Assembly: GCF_035222275.1 (NCBI RefSeq)
Contig: NC_085882.1
Coordinates: 3,789,501-3,853,500, forward strand
Direction of reading: 5' to 3'
DNA from: Podospora bellae-mahoneyi
Lineage: Eukaryota > Ascomycota > Sordariomycetes > Sordariales > Podosporaceae
DNA: 64,000 nucleotides
This document shows positions 23,813 through 35,910 of this stretch, piece by piece. The position numbers and the translations under genes were made by a program. Position 1 is the stretch's first letter. The number at the start of each line of letters is the position of its first letter. Under the pieces are notes generated by a model. The model was given only the letters and a program-made list of their open reading frames with translations, was not told the origin of the DNA and ran no database searches.

Positions 23813-24571
23813 CGCAAGGTCTGACTTTGTGAAGTCCCGTCAAACGATTGACGGAAAGTCGTGGGCAGGAAGAGAAAAGACATTTCCCACCGCAAGGGGG
23901 AAATGTTGTTCTTCAGTCCGCTTGCTATTGTAGCACGAGGCCAGTGTTGTCATCAGGTCACGGCCTTATCAGTATTGGTATGCCTCCGGAGTCCGGATTG
24001 TAAACCTACCGGATAGAGATCCATCATGGGACACGATGCGGGGATGGGCGAGAGGGACTGGTTGAGGGCATGGGGCTCAGTTCGTGTGGAGACGAAGTCT
24101 GGCCAACTGCTGACTGTTAGCTCCCAGCAGTTCAAGTCGTGGCGGCGCTCAACACTACCTAGCCGCTTCTCCTTGATATCAAAGGGGCCGGACCTCACGG
24201 TATCCACCGTTCTCAACTCCGGCGCCAGGCAGCACGTCCGGCACAGATACGAAAAGCCACACAGATGGTAAATCTCTGGTAAATTTTCCCACAGTATGTA
24301 CATCATAAATTTTCAACGCCAAAACCCAACACACAAGCCCAACCAGACCGCTCCGCTGACCGACCTCGTAAAAAGATATGTGATGCAGAAGATATCCAAC
24401 TTTCTCCACCACGAAAACAACCACATGCAACCTTAAACAACACCACCCAGTGATGCAATGGATTTTCCCCATTTGCCCCCCTCATTACCCCCTACACAGC
24501 CCGTATCCAGAGCCCCGTGGTCACAACGATTATCCTTTCCTCGCTGCACCTCTCAAAGCCTATCCAGCCAT
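23813..24571. other. Intergenic spacer
   Basis: 760 nt between the 5' end of the membrane-protein gene and the stop of the acetyl-CoA hydrolase gene. No gene is seen; it should hold a promoter on the left and a 3' UTR on the right. Confidence 0.45.
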
Positions 24572-26272
24572 TTACCAAGGCTTGACCTTGCGCATGCTGC
24601 CCTCCTCCAACAGAGCCTTGTGCATGTCGAAGCTGTTGAAGAGCAGGTGAGGCTCGTGGCCCATACCCTTACGCAGGCACTCAAACTCGGCCTTCTCGAA
24701 GTAAGCCTTGAGGATAGGCTTGTACACATCGTGGGCGCACTTGTCAATGATCACGCGGGCTCTCTCGCGGGGAGCCAGACCGCGAACGTCGGCAAGACCA
24801 GCTTCGGTAACCACAATGTCCAAGTCGTGCTCAGTCTGATCAATGTGAGTGCACATGGGGACAATGCACGAGACACCGTGGGGGTCCGTCTTGGAGGGAC
24901 GAGTCGAGGGAGTGTGCATGATGGAGTACTTGGCGTTTCTCAAGAAATCAGCCGAGCCACCGAGACCGTTGAGCATGCGGGAGCCCATGACGCAGGTCGA
25001 GTTGGCGTGAGCATAAATGTCAACCTCGACGGGGGTGTTCATGCCGATGACACCAAGGCGACGGATGATCTCGGGGGAGTTGGACACCTGCTGAGAGCGG
25101 AGGAGGAGCTTGTCCTTGTAGGACTCCCAGTTCTTGTAGAAGCGCTTGAAGCCGTCGGGGGAGAAGCGGACAGAGGTAGCGGTGGCGAAGTCGAGGCGAC
25201 CAGAGTCGAAAAGATCAAGGAAGGTATCCTGGATGACCTCGGTCCACACCTTGAGGTTGCGGAAGTTGGAGTTGTCCAGACCACCAATGACGGCATTGGC
25301 TATGTTGCCGATACCGGACTGGAGAGGAAGGAGGTTCTTGGGAAGACGGCCGTGCTTCACCTCGTGCTCAAAGAACTCAATCAAGTGGCCGGCAATCTGC
25401 TGCGAGCCCTCATCGGCAGGGGTGTTGGGGGAGGTCTGATCCTGGTAGTCGGACTCGACGATACCAACAACCTTCTCGGGGTCGATGGGGATCGAGTTGG
25501 TACCAATGCGGTCCTCGACCTGGGTGATCAGGTAGGGCTTGCGGCGGGGAGGAAGATCGGTCATGGTGATGTCGTGCAGGCCATCGAAGCTCGGGAGCGA
25601 GGTGTTGACCTCAATAATGATCTGAAACACACCATGTCAGTTCGTTGCTAACCACGCCAGACCTTTACAGATGACTTACCTTGTCAGCCATCTGGATCAG
25701 CTCGGGAGTGGCACCGACGGAAGCACCGGGGACGATGCTGCCATCCTCCTTGATCTCAGAAGCCTCAACAACCGCCACATCGAGCTTGCCATTTGGCTTG
25801 TCCTTGGTGTAGTAGCCATACACAAGGTCGACGGGGAACATGGACAGATGCTTGTCGAAGAAGTTGATGCGGCCCTCGTTGATGCCCTTGGCGATATCCT
25901 TGCCGACCTGGTGAGGAGACCGTCTCTCGATCATGTCGAGGGCAGCCCAGCGGTTCTCGGTCTCGGCACCGGACGAGGCGCCGACGAAGAGGCTGTACTT
26001 GAGCTGTCCCTGGAGGTTGTTCTTCTCGACATGGTCGGCGAGGAAAACGGGAATCTTCCTGCGCAAGAGGGTCAGTATGGACGGCTAGTGCCTGGCAAAA
26101 GAAATTTGACAGAGACATACTTGGGGTAGCCGACACCGGTGAAGCCAGACCAGCCAATGTAGGAGCCATTGGGGAAGTGGTGCAAGAGGTCTTCGGGCTG
26201 GCACAGCTTGTTGAGCATCGACGGGCGATGGACGCGCGCCTTGAGCGCAGCCGAAGCTACTCTGGACGCCAT
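24572..26272 (-). CDS. acu-8: Acetyl-CoA hydrolase / CoA-transferase (ACH1, acu-8 type), three exons
   Basis: Exons 26272-26121, 26058-25680 and 25621-24572, with introns of 62 and 58 nt (donors GTATGT and GTAAGT). The joined frame gives 526 residues, the usual length of fungal ACH1 proteins. Recognisable blocks are [11 protein letters not shown] near residue 45, [48 protein letters not shown] and [18 protein letters not shown]. The family moves CoA between succinyl-CoA and acetate (or hydrolyses acetyl-CoA) in mitochondria; the basic N-terminus rich in Ala/Arg fits mitochondrial import. In Neurospora the gene is acu-8, needed for acetate use, and acetate induction would be expected, but no regulatory site was identified here. 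Both splice junctions restore the frame, so the model is firm. Confidence 0.95.
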
Positions 26273-29200
26273 TTTGAGCAGTTGGGCTGTGGGAGAGAGA
26301 GAAAAAAAGACTGAAAACGCCGGGAAAAGAGAGTGGGGCTGCTCAGAGCGACGAAGCTGTCCGCAATGGCTGGCTGGTCAGGGCAGTTCTGACGCGATGG
26401 CGATGGGGCGGGTTGTGGTGAAGGAGGTGGCAGTCGGACACAGAAAGACGACCGAAGGAAGAAAAGAGAACAGAGAAAAGCCGCAGGAAAATCACCAGAG
26501 ATGCAGAGCAGAATTAGTTCCCTCGACACAAACTCGCGCAGACAGGAGGAGCGGCAGTCTGCCCACTTTAATTACTCTACATCATCAGTTGCCCAACAGG
26601 TTCATCCCGGTTCAGGGTCTCCATGCCGTGTTGTCTGGGCGGGCCGCCGGCGGGCGCGGAAGCCTTCAAAACTCGAGAGCCCCGCATCTCATCCCATTCA
26701 CCTCTTTCACTTGCCACCTCTCCCCCATCCTTCCAAAACTGCCATTGATTCCGTGTTTTGATTGTTTGAAGCAGTGGAGCCGGCTCATTTCTCTCCAGTA
26801 TCAATTGTTCTTTTTCCTCATCTGTTTGCTCAAGACTGCCACTTTTGCAAACAGCCCCCCATCTTTTCCTCTAGATCTGCTCGTCTGTGATGTCATCGGG
26901 GGAACGGAGGGGGATGACCAATCAGGAAGCAGCAAACGGGCGCGGCAGGCATTCAGCGCCCAGACACAGCAGCCCAGCACCGGTCTCTGCGGGCGCTTCC
27001 GTCTGTCCTTGGGATCCCAGAGCTCCGTTGAGCCGCAGCCAGGGTATTAAGCTCGGCTATGTCCCGGCTTGACTCAGCGAACAAGCAACCCCCAATGTAT
27101 TATTCCAGAGGGAATATCCACGATGATATCCGAGACAACCGCCTGAATACTTCTCCGACCTCTGATTGACTGTCGAGTCCTCGCGCCCACGGCTATTTGC
27201 GTCGCCCTCAGCGGAAAGAAGGAGGCCCGCTCCTGGCATTGTGTTGCGCCAAGCTCAAACCGGCATCGAGCCACGCCATCGTCGAGAGAAGAGCTCCACC
27301 TTATGGTGCGGCCCACCGGCCCCCGTGGGCGCACCTGTCGATGTGTCCCCAGCGATAGGCGTTGTGCATGGTAGAGACGGTGCAAAGGTGGACAGAAAAG
27401 GCATCAAGATGGATCATTTTGATGATGAACAGGGCCACTTCCCCATGGGCAAGCAAATCTGAAAATCTGGGGTTGAAGACCATTTTATGAACGGTAACCC
27501 GGCTGTGCCTGACACCGCTGACCCCCACGACGGGAGCCATGGATGCGCTAATTCTGGAAGCTGCCGGAGTCGGGACACCGGGCTTCCAGACTAACTCCCG
27601 CCACGAGGGTAGTCGCTGGTCACCGGTGGTTTGGTCTACTTGGCGGGCCCGTCAACCGGCCATGGCGTCTTGCAGGCTGCTCCGGAGCTTTGGGTTGTTC
27701 GGAGTGCCGAGAGGCCGGGTTGTACAAGGCGACACCGCCGTGTAACTGCTATGCTTTATGGCTGCAAAGATTACACATGGATATTGTTCCCCGAGCCTTG
27801 GGGCTGTCCTTGCTACATGCAGCCATCAATCGAGGAAAGCATATTATGACGCTTACTATCGTGGTGCACTGAAGGACCTTGCTCCAGTTTGCGATCTGGT
27901 CAGATACCTTATACAGGCTGTTGGTGGTATGGACTTGTTGGACATGTTGGTCCATTTGCCCAGGACAATTATCGCTGTTGGGTGAGGGTTACGCCCGAGT
28001 CGACAGTATCACCGCGGTCTCTCGTCAAAACAGTGATACCAATCGCAGCCCTGCCACCCACCGCCCAACATTCCAGCTTGTCTACGAGGTGTAACATCGC
28101 ATCCATGTATTCCGTATGGCACCTGGTGGTTGGATCCATCTACAGGGCGTTTGTATGCTCGTCTGTTTGGCTACTGTTCGAATCCGAAGTTCAGTGAACG
28201 GAGGGTCGATGTATCGCGGGGTAGGAATGGCTCGTTGTCGGGTTGCGGGCGCAGTGAGATAGGTAGATCCGAGATAGGGATAGGGACCGGGAGCGATAAC
28301 GATCATGATGGAGGCACTGGGAGGCTGGAGCGGTCGGAAGTCGGGAGTTGAGATAGCTCGTTTGGTGGGAGTCGGTGGACGGCACTTGGGCGTGTTCAGT
28401 CGAGGGAACGTTACATGACGCGTGAAGCAACGCGTCTGATTGGTCAGACTCGAGGACGGCCTACCCCACGCTGCCCACAATTTGAACGGTTTTATGCGGC
28501 GGGGATTTGGCTCCCGCAATCTTGGCTTCAAAAGAGCGGGGAGAGACGCCTGGGCATCTGTGCTCTTGCGGCGCTTCCCCGCCACTTCTCGGCTCCTTCC
28601 TAAACAGAACGTCCTACCATCGATCAATCATCCAATTGTTCAACGTCTTTTGCTCAGCGTCCACAAGCCTTGCCATGTCCATTCGGTCCGGTCTGTGATC
28701 CTGCCCAGTCGCTCCCATCTGCGAGCACACGAGCATCATCTACCACCATGTGATGCTCTCAAGAGGGACTGATATCTATTCAATGGGGGAGAGATAGACA
28801 ATCATGACATCGTGGAATGAAGCACCTTGACGCCACGGTCTGCTCATGGCGCGTCGGTACTACCTAGCCTACACATCACAGACCTCTCAGCTCAACACCA
28901 CAGCCCAGTCATACGTAGCAAGGATGGAAGCTGTTCGTTGCAGAGCATCTCAGCTGTCCATCAGGCAGTTGCTTCCCGGACTTGGGGATCTACCTACCAG
29001 ACAGTCCAGAGCATCCTTCTGCAACCACACCGCAAACACAGGAGCAAAACAGTAGTAGTAGCTGCTCGCACTCAAACAAGCGCTCTTGCAGCGTCGTATC
29101 CATTGACACAGCTACACCTGACCTTGCCAACGAAAATTCCAAGTACTAGCCAGAACTCTTGGTCCCAATCTCAATCTACCTGTCATGGGCCTCTCCCACG

Positions 29201-29503
29201 GCAGTATTCAAGAATTACTTTAAATCCCTGCGTCCTCCCGGCCCCCGCCGTCTTGGTTAATCTTCTGCCGTGTAACACCCTACCTATCACCTACCATCTC
29301 CCTCCCTCCCTTGGATCGACAACAATTGTCGATCTTTTCCGACTTTTTTTTCTTTTTCGCGACCTCCTCTTCCTGAAGATTCATCTTCACGTGTCGCCTC
29401 TCCCACGACTGGAACGACCGACCGACCCAAGATTGTGAACGATTACTTCTATCGACATTTCAGAACAGAACAAAGTTTGGCTTCCTCGAAATATTGACAA
29501 CAA
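26273..29503. promoter_or_regulatory. 3.2 kb divergent spacer between ACH1 and the UNC93-like gene
   Basis: Both flanking genes start from this stretch, so it holds two promoters and probably a long leader for the right-hand gene. A T/C-rich tract lies just before that gene near 29280-29400 (pyrimidine-rich, typical of fungal promoters). Open frames inside it (for example 26169-27050 plus) overlap the ACH1 first exon or lack motifs and are not called. No RNA gene was found. Confidence 0.4.
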
Positions 29504-31119
29504 ATGGCGGAGGAAAAGCAAGAAATCCGGCAGACCGTCGAGGCGCCTGCCGTCCGACCAAGCACACCTACCGGCACCACCCACCGACCTTCGGGATGGA
29601 TGTACAAAGGTTTCCGTCTGGGCAAGTCGGAAGTGTGGTTCGCGTCACCCATCGTCCAGCTCCTGATGGTAGCCATGGTTTGCTTCCTGTGCCCCGGCAT
29701 GTTCAACGCTCTCACTGGTCTCGGTGCCGCCGGGCAGGTTGATCCAGGCGCGCAAAACGACGCCAACACGGCCCTCTATTCCACCTTTGCCGTGGTCGCC
29801 TTCTTCTCGGGCACCGTCACCAACATCTTTGGAGTGAAACCAACACTGGCTTTTGGGGCCCTCGGATACTGCATCTACTCTGCCAGCTTTTTGAGCTACA
29901 ATCACAACCAGAACCGCGGATTCGTCGTCTTTGCGGGAGCGTTCCTCGGTATCTGCGCCGGTCTGCTGTGGACCGCCCAGGGAACCATCATGATGAGTTA
30001 TCCGTCCGAAGACAAGAAGGGGCGGTACATATCCTGGTTCTGGATCATCTTCAATCTCGGAGCCGTCATCGGGTCGCTGGTGCCGCTCGGCCAAAATATC
30101 GATGCGATAGGCGCCACCGCGGTCAACGACGGTACCTACATCGGCTTCATTGTGCTCATGCTCATCGGCGCTGCTCTCGCCCTTTTGCTCTGTAATGCCA
30201 GGAGCGTCATTCGCCACGACGGCAGCAAGGTCATCTTGATGAAGAACCCCAGCTGGAAGACGGAGATCAAGGGATTGGTCGAGACTATCACCCTGGCACC
30301 CTGGGTCATCCTGCTGTTCCCCATGTTTTTCGCCTCCAACATCTTCTACACCTATCAGCTCAACGACATGAACCTCCAATTCAACACGCGTGCCCGGACG
30401 CTCAATGGTTTGCTGTACTGGACCAGTCAGATCATTGGAGCCTCCATTTTTGGCTACGCTCTTGATATCACCAGGTTCCGTCGGTCGGTGCGCGCCAAGG
30501 CGAGCTTGGTTGTGCTATTCAGCTTGACATTTGTCATTTGGGGCGGTGGCTGGGCCTGGCAGAAACAGCAAGTCCCTCGAGAAATTCTGGAGGATGAAAG
30601 CTTGGAGCATAGAAGAATTGACTGGCAAGATGGTGGAGAGAAGTACATCGGACCCATGTTTTTGTTCATGTTTTATGGGTTTTACGATGCCGCGTGGCAG
30701 ACTTGCATTTACTGGTACGTTGATGGACCCGAAGGACTGTCGAACATGATGTTGACATTTTGGCAACAGGTATATGGGTGCTCTCAGCAACTCTGGTCGC
30801 AAAGCTGCCAATCTCGCTGGTTTCTACAAGGGAATTCAGTCTGCCGGTGCAGCCGTCTTTTGGCGGTTGGACGGGTTGAAGACACCGTTCAATACCATCT
30901 TTGGGGTCACCGTGAGTTCCTCGGCTATCATTGTGTAGTTATGGCTTGCTGACACGTCGTCTTTAGTGGGGTCTGCTTGCTGCCGCGCTGCTGTTCGCCG
31001 CGCCTGTTATCTGGCTCAAGGTGAAAGACACCGTGACTGCCGAAGAAGACTTGAAGTTCAGCGATGAGACCATTGCGGACGTTAGGGCTACAACGGACGC
31101 CAGCAGGGAGACTGCGTGA
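29504..31119 (+). CDS. UNC93-like (DUF895) major facilitator protein, three exons
   Basis: Exons 29504-30714, 30770-30911 and 30967-31119, with two 55-nt introns (donors GTACGT and GTGAGT), join to 501 residues. ATG at 29504 lies in a good fungal context (CAACAAATGGCG). About ten to twelve hydrophobic segments are present. Family blocks include FALCPGMFNAL-like LCPGMFNALTGLGA, ALGYCIYSASFLSYN, GICAGLLWTAQGTIMMSYP, KGRYISWFWIIFNLG and, across the first splice, CIYWYMGALSNSGRKAANLAG, after which SAGAAVFWRLDG precedes a final membrane segment. UNC93-like fungal proteins are MFS members of unknown substrate. The first two junctions are confirmed because the conserved block is only continuous after splicing. 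Confidence 0.92.
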
Positions 31120-31968
31120 GTCGATGTCTTGATGAGGTGTTTTCTTGTTGATTTGGTGGAGCGGGCGTTGTACTTGGGTACTTCTGGTGTCACCTTTGTG
31201 TATGGCAAGGTTATGGCTATTGAAAGGGTGACTGGTTCCCTTGGCTATTGTACACTGGAGATACCCATGGGTTTGTTGGGATATATCTTGTTGGCAATGA
31301 TACCAATACATCTGAATGATTTACCCCTGTCCATGGTGCGTGAGGAGAGAACCCTTCGGGCCTCTTCAACTCGAATGATTTCCTTGAAGAACCATCTGTT
31401 GATCCTTATTCTGGTCGAGAGCATTGTACCAAACAGCTTTAACAGTCAGCTGAGGCCCGAGGCACAATGTTTTGCGACCGCCACGCACCTTCCTGATTAT
31501 ATATCTTCCTGTCATCGAGAAGGCTCAATGGGTGTGTGACGGAGATGCTTTGCCACACTGTCTCTTGCCGGCCAAGGCAGTCATGGGAAGGGCTGTCCCC
31601 AGTTTCGCCTGACACTTTGTCTAACGGGCAACTGCACACCGTATCTCGGGCCCGAGACATGCCTTCCGTGATTCGCAAGTTTCGCTCTATTGTTCCCGGC
31701 CAGCAAGCTTGTCATGGAAGGTGTTCGCCAGCCTCTGCGCACGATAAAACTCGGTTACGGTTCCGCTGCCAGCTCTTCTCCCTCTTCTCTTCTTCATTCA
31801 CACACAGTATCAGTCAACAAGTTTTCCCAACAGAAGAATTCCACATCAAGCATCCTTTCATTGTGTCTTTTTTTGTCTTTGGCATTCATTCCCACGACAA
31901 CGTTGTCTATTTATCTCTGACCGACCACGATACTTACTTCGATCGCAGTAGCTATCCACTCAGGGAGA
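31120..31968. other. Intergenic spacer
   Basis: Holds the 3' UTR of the UNC93-like gene and the promoter of the small secreted protein. A pyrimidine-rich tract lies at about 31770-31800. No other feature is seen. Confidence 0.45.
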
Positions 31969-32511
31969 ATGTACACCAAAACCACAGTCCTCCTCACGCT
32001 TTTGGCACCCCTTTGCCTCTCCTTTCCCGTGGACCCTCCAGCAGCAGCCCTCCCGGTCGATTCCACCACAGATGCCAAACCAGCCGCTGCTCTCGAAACA
32101 GCTCCTGTTCCTGTTGTGGCTGTCCCCAATGCTGCCCCGCCCATTGAAGAGGTCTGGACCATCCAAGGCGCCCGCCGCGTGTGCGAACCTGACAACTTGG
32201 AATGCGTCTGGACGTTTACCATCAACACCAACTCTGTCTACGCCCCTGTGCCGTGCATAGTCAAGATCCCCTCTGATCTCGAACGCAAGGTCCCTGCGAA
32301 CCAGAACAATGTCGAGGGATTGGTTTGTGGGCCGTATGAAGTGTCGGCGGGGTGGAGTTCGGCTTTTGGGGTGGAGAATGGGTTTACGGTGTTGTATGTG
32401 GTGGACATGGAGAGGAAGATGGGGGTGTGGCCTGCGTATGAGGACAAGAAGGTGGAGAAGGGGGAGATTGTAGTGCCTGATTTGCGGCTGCCTGTCAAGC
32501 ATCTGGGGTGA
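31969..32511 (+). CDS. Small secreted protein (180 residues)
   Basis: ATG at 31969; the first 18-20 residues (MYTKTTVLLTLLAPLCLS) form a signal peptide, followed by an Ala/Pro-rich propeptide-like part to about residue 60. The core has VWTIQGARRVC, EPDNLECVWTFTINT and two further cysteines (PCIVKIP, LVCGPYEV), four in all, which would form two disulfides. The pattern W-x-I-(x)n-R-x-C-x-PDN-xx-C-x-W-x-F-x-I recurs, to my knowledge, in a family of small secreted proteins of Sordariomycetes, some described as eliciting plant responses; I cannot confirm membership. No intron. Function unknown. Confidence 0.8.
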   Translation: MYTKTTVLLTLLAPLCLSFPVDPPAAALPVDSTTDAKPAAALETAPVPVVAVPNAAPPIEEVWTIQGARRVCEPDNLECVWTFTINTNSVYAPVPCIVKIPSDLERKVPANQNNVEGLVCGPYEVSAGWSSAFGVENGFTVLYVVDMERKMGVWPAYEDKKVEKGEIVVPDLRLPVKHLG

Positions 32512-33134
32512 GGGGTTTAAAGAAATTATATGGTAGATTATCTGGTTATGGTGTTGCTCGTCGGTCATTATTTGCTATGAGGAGGGATTGTTGGTATAAG
32601 ACTAGAGTCTAGTGAGAATTGAGGCCATGCGGTCCACATTACGGCATTGTGTTGCACTTGATGCTTGTGATACATTTGGAAAGACAAGCTGAATGGTTGT
32701 GTCTTGCATCTCATGGGTGACGGGAGAGAAACGTGCTTCATGCTGTCAATTGATTAGCCACACTTCAGACAATGGGGCTGTTGAGTGCCGATCCCTCTGT
32801 TGCAATTGCAAGCCCAAGCTACCGGACGCGATGCCCTGGTTGTTGCACCCTCCCTCCCAGGCATGCATGCAAGCAGCCCCACCAATGCAGGAAGATGGTG
32901 GCATCCATTCTTTTTGCCTGTCCTACCGCGACTCAACCTGAAGCTCCTACAATGCTCCTACTTCTCACCACTTCCATTTCGTCTCGGCCCTGATCTCCCG
33001 CGACTCCGCTGTGCGGTCTTTTCTCCCGTCGACACCACCATCCCTGCCACTGTCAAAGAGTAGACTGTAGCCTTGATGAGCACGAATAAAAAAATGCAGC
33101 ATTTTAAAGACCACCATTGCTGAATATACAAACA
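32512..33134. other. Intergenic spacer
   Basis: Between the small secreted protein and the MFS gene. Nothing recognisable beyond a possible promoter. Confidence 0.45.
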
Positions 33135-34911
33135 ATGACGTCGACCCACACACTCACCTCGAGCTGGTTCAGCAAGGGCGCCGAGAGCCGTCAAGAACGT
33201 AGCAGAGACGCCATGGGTAACAGCAAAAGCCCGCTGATGAGGCGGTCAAGATGGCGCAGGTCGAGCTCCAAGGTTTCAGGGGAGGATATCCTTGCGCTGC
33301 AGGATCTGGATCCGGCCCTGAACTCGAAGATGCATTTGGTCAATGACGTGGGTTCGAGTGGCAGAGGATGTCGGAAGGACGCTGATCAGGTGGGTAGGCT
33401 ATCGATGATATTGGTTGGACGCCATACCATACGAAGCTGTTTTTCCTCAACGGGTTTGGGTACGTCATCTTTTGCCCTTGCTGAGGAGTCATGGGCAGAG
33501 TGTAGCTAACAATAACGGGCCAGATACGCAGTCGATTCCTTGGTTCTCCTCCTCCAGTCTGTCATTGCCGGCCCGGCCTACCGAGAATTCGGAAACCGAG
33601 GTTACCAAGAAGGCCTGACGGTCGCGGTGTACTCTGGCATGTTGATAGGGGCACTGTTCTGGGGATTTGGCGCAGATATCGTTGGACGGCGATATGCATT
33701 CAACCTATCTCTCCTGATCTGCTCGCTCTCGGCCATCATTGCGGGAGGAATGCCAAGTTGGGCTTCGCTGGGATTCTTTGTGTCACTGATTGGGTTTGGT
33801 GGCGGAGGGAACTTGGTTTTGGACACCACTGTGTTTCTGGAGTATCTCCCTGGCAGTAAACAATGGGTGTTGACAATGATGGCGGCGTGGTGGGGACTGG
33901 GCCAGGCCATCACAGGCCTCATTGCTTGGGGCTTTCTGGGTACATATTCCTGCAATGATCGAAGGCAATGATGCTAATCTTTTGCTATCAGTCCCGAGGA
34001 GATGGAATTGCGCCTCGGTCGATACATGCACTATGGCCAACAATATGGGCTGGAGATATGTCATGTTCACAAGCGGCGCCCTAGTATTGGTGCTGTCGAT
34101 TCTCCGATTGACAATTATTCGCCTGAAGGAGACACCAAAGTACCTCCTGGGCGCTGGGGAAGATGCCAAGGTCGTCGAGATATTGCAGTATCTTGCAGGG
34201 AAGTACAACCGGCCCTGCAGTCTGACATTGAACCAGCTAGGGGTCTGTGGTCTGGTCACTGGCACTCACAGCAAGAACCGCTTCTCAATCGGGGAAACCA
34301 TGGTCCATCTCAGAGGCTTGTTTGCCACGCACACGATTGCTGTCTCGACAGTGATGATATGGCTGTCCTGGGCAATGGTGGGTCTTGCATACCCCCTGTT
34401 TTACGTCTTTCTCCCAAGCTATCTCGAGGCTCGCGGAGCCAAGCTGGACCTGTCCCAGTTTGAGATTTGGCGCAACTATGCTCTCACCAACTTTAGCTCC
34501 ATCTTTGGTCCCTTGCTCGCCGGCTGGCTGTGCAACCTTTCCTTTCTCGGTCGGCGATATACCATGCTCATCGGAGGGCTCATGACAGCGGGCTTTTTTG
34601 TTGGGTACACGCAGGTGCGAACGGCGGCCCAGGATGTCGGAATCTCCTGCGCCATTGCTTTCAGTCTCAATGTTTACTATGGGACGCTGTATGCATACAC
34701 GCCAGAAGTGCTTCCCAGTGCACACAGGGCCACGGGCAACGGGATTGCGGTGGCATGCAACCGGATCATGGGCATACTGTCGGCCGTCATTGCCACCGTC
34801 GCGGATACTTCGACGGTTGTACCCATTTATATCTGTGTCGGTCTCTTGGCGGTAATGGGTATGGTGGCTGCTTTGTTTCCTTTTGAGCCGTATGGGCGGA
34901 GGAGTTCTTGA
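33135..34911 (+). CDS. MFS transporter (SVOP/sugar-porter-like), four exons
   Basis: Exons 33135-33347, 33398-33459, 33524-33939 and 33992-34911, with introns of 50, 64 and 52 nt (donors GTGGGT, GTACGT, GTACAT), give 536 residues. The second exon is only 62 nt, and splicing rebuilds the contiguous block AIDDIGWTPYHTKLFFLNGFGYAVDSL, with each piece in a different raw frame. Later blocks are AYREFGNRGYQEGLTVAVYSG, FWGFGADIVGRRYAF (the MFS D-x-x-GRR motif), WWGLGQAITGLIAWGF, VPRRWNC, NNMGWRYVMFTSGALV, RLKETPKYLLG and YTPEVLPSAHRATGNG (second-half signature). About twelve membrane spans are evident. It belongs to the fungal MFS group annotated as membrane transporters of the synaptic-vesicle-2-like type; the substrate is unknown. 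It sits on the left edge of the decayed island. Confidence 0.92.
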
Positions 34912-35319
34912 CGTTACAAGCAAGCAAAAGATTTATTAGAATGAAGATTACATTAATCATGGCAATTATGGAAGCTGTTTCCAGTCCGTAGTTTTGTGAT
35001 ACGATCGTAGTGCTGTTGTCGGTTAATAAAGGTTGGAACATACCGATCTATAGACTGAGCTCACAACATATGCATGAGAGTCGAAGACAAAAATAGGTAC
35101 GACACACCAAGTATCGCTACAAAAACCCTGCAAAATAGATAATGTCTAAGCCGCTAATAACAGTGACATCACCCTAACAGTAGGGAGATTGCAGTCCCTC
35201 TAACCATCCTTAGAGTAAAACCCCCCAGTGCAAACTGCTAGCCGCGTCCACAAGTCACCATTTCAAGTGGCTATGTGTAAAGAGATACCTAGTTGTGCAT
35301 GCTCCCGTCATTGAACCCT
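34912..35319. other. Intergenic spacer, AT-rich
   Basis: Tail-to-tail gap between the MFS gene and the ankyrin remnant. The base composition becomes visibly AT-richer here. No gene seen. Confidence 0.4.
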
Positions 35320-35910
35320 TTAATTCAAGTCAACCAGGCTCTCGTTTGCCGATGATGCAGACTGTTGAAGCAACTGGACTACCTCGTGGTGTCCGTTCTG
35401 TGCAGCTTGGTGCAGTGGTCGCCTGTCCTGATATTTGGCTTCAATATCGATGGACGTTTTGGTATCTAGAAGTAGCTTGACGATTTCGTAATGTCCCTGA
35501 TGTGCAGCCAACCACAGGGGGGTCCGTCCATCAGCAGTGCAGGCATCGAGTTCTGCTACCCTTTTCAATAACAGGTCTACCACCTCGGTATGACCTTTGA
35601 ACGCTGCTATATGGATGGGATACCATCTGAACCGTGGAATGGCGAGGTTAAGGTCCACCTTGTACCAAATCATAAATACAAGAATGTCGAGATGGCCACA
35701 TTCCGCAGCGAGATAAACGCAACTTTTCCCACTTTTCGTGACCGCGTGCACACATTGTGGGTTGTCGTCCACCATTAGCATGATGGTAGGAAGGGAGCTG
35801 GTTCGGATAGGGTAGTGGACAGGGTCATAATCAGGAGTCGTTGCGCTCGACGACCCGGTATTGCGACTCACATATGCGGTGGCATAAAGTTCGAGATCGT
35901 GGATTCCTTG
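35320..35910 (-). pseudogene. Ankyrin-repeat gene fragment
   Basis: The minus-strand frame ending at 35320 encodes three to four ankyrin repeats: SGKSCVYLAAECGHLDILVFM, YPIHIAAFKGHTEVVDLLLKR, GRTPLWLAAHQGHYEIVKLLL and RPLHQAAQNGHHEVVQLLQQ. It then ends after SLVDLN. Upstream, the frame runs back through DLELYATAYVSRNTG to a stop near 35918 without an ATG, so the 5' part is missing or lies in an unseen exon; the first in-frame ATG lies inside the repeat-leading segment. Fungal ankyrin proteins of this look are usually the tails of large NACHT or other multidomain proteins. I treat it as a fragment; a short functional protein starting at an internal ATG cannot be excluded. Confidence 0.6.

Noticed and set aside
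24458-25651. A 397-codon open frame on plus opposite the ACH1 last exon
   Set aside because: Antisense shadow of a conserved gene; no motif of its own.
26169-27050. A 293-codon open frame on plus starting opposite the ACH1 first exon
   Set aside because: It begins inside the antisense of a coding exon and has no recognisable motif; composition looks random.
28082-28627. A 181-codon minus-strand frame rich in Pro, Thr and Arg
   Set aside because: No ATG-supported conserved start, no domain, and composition typical of a chance frame.
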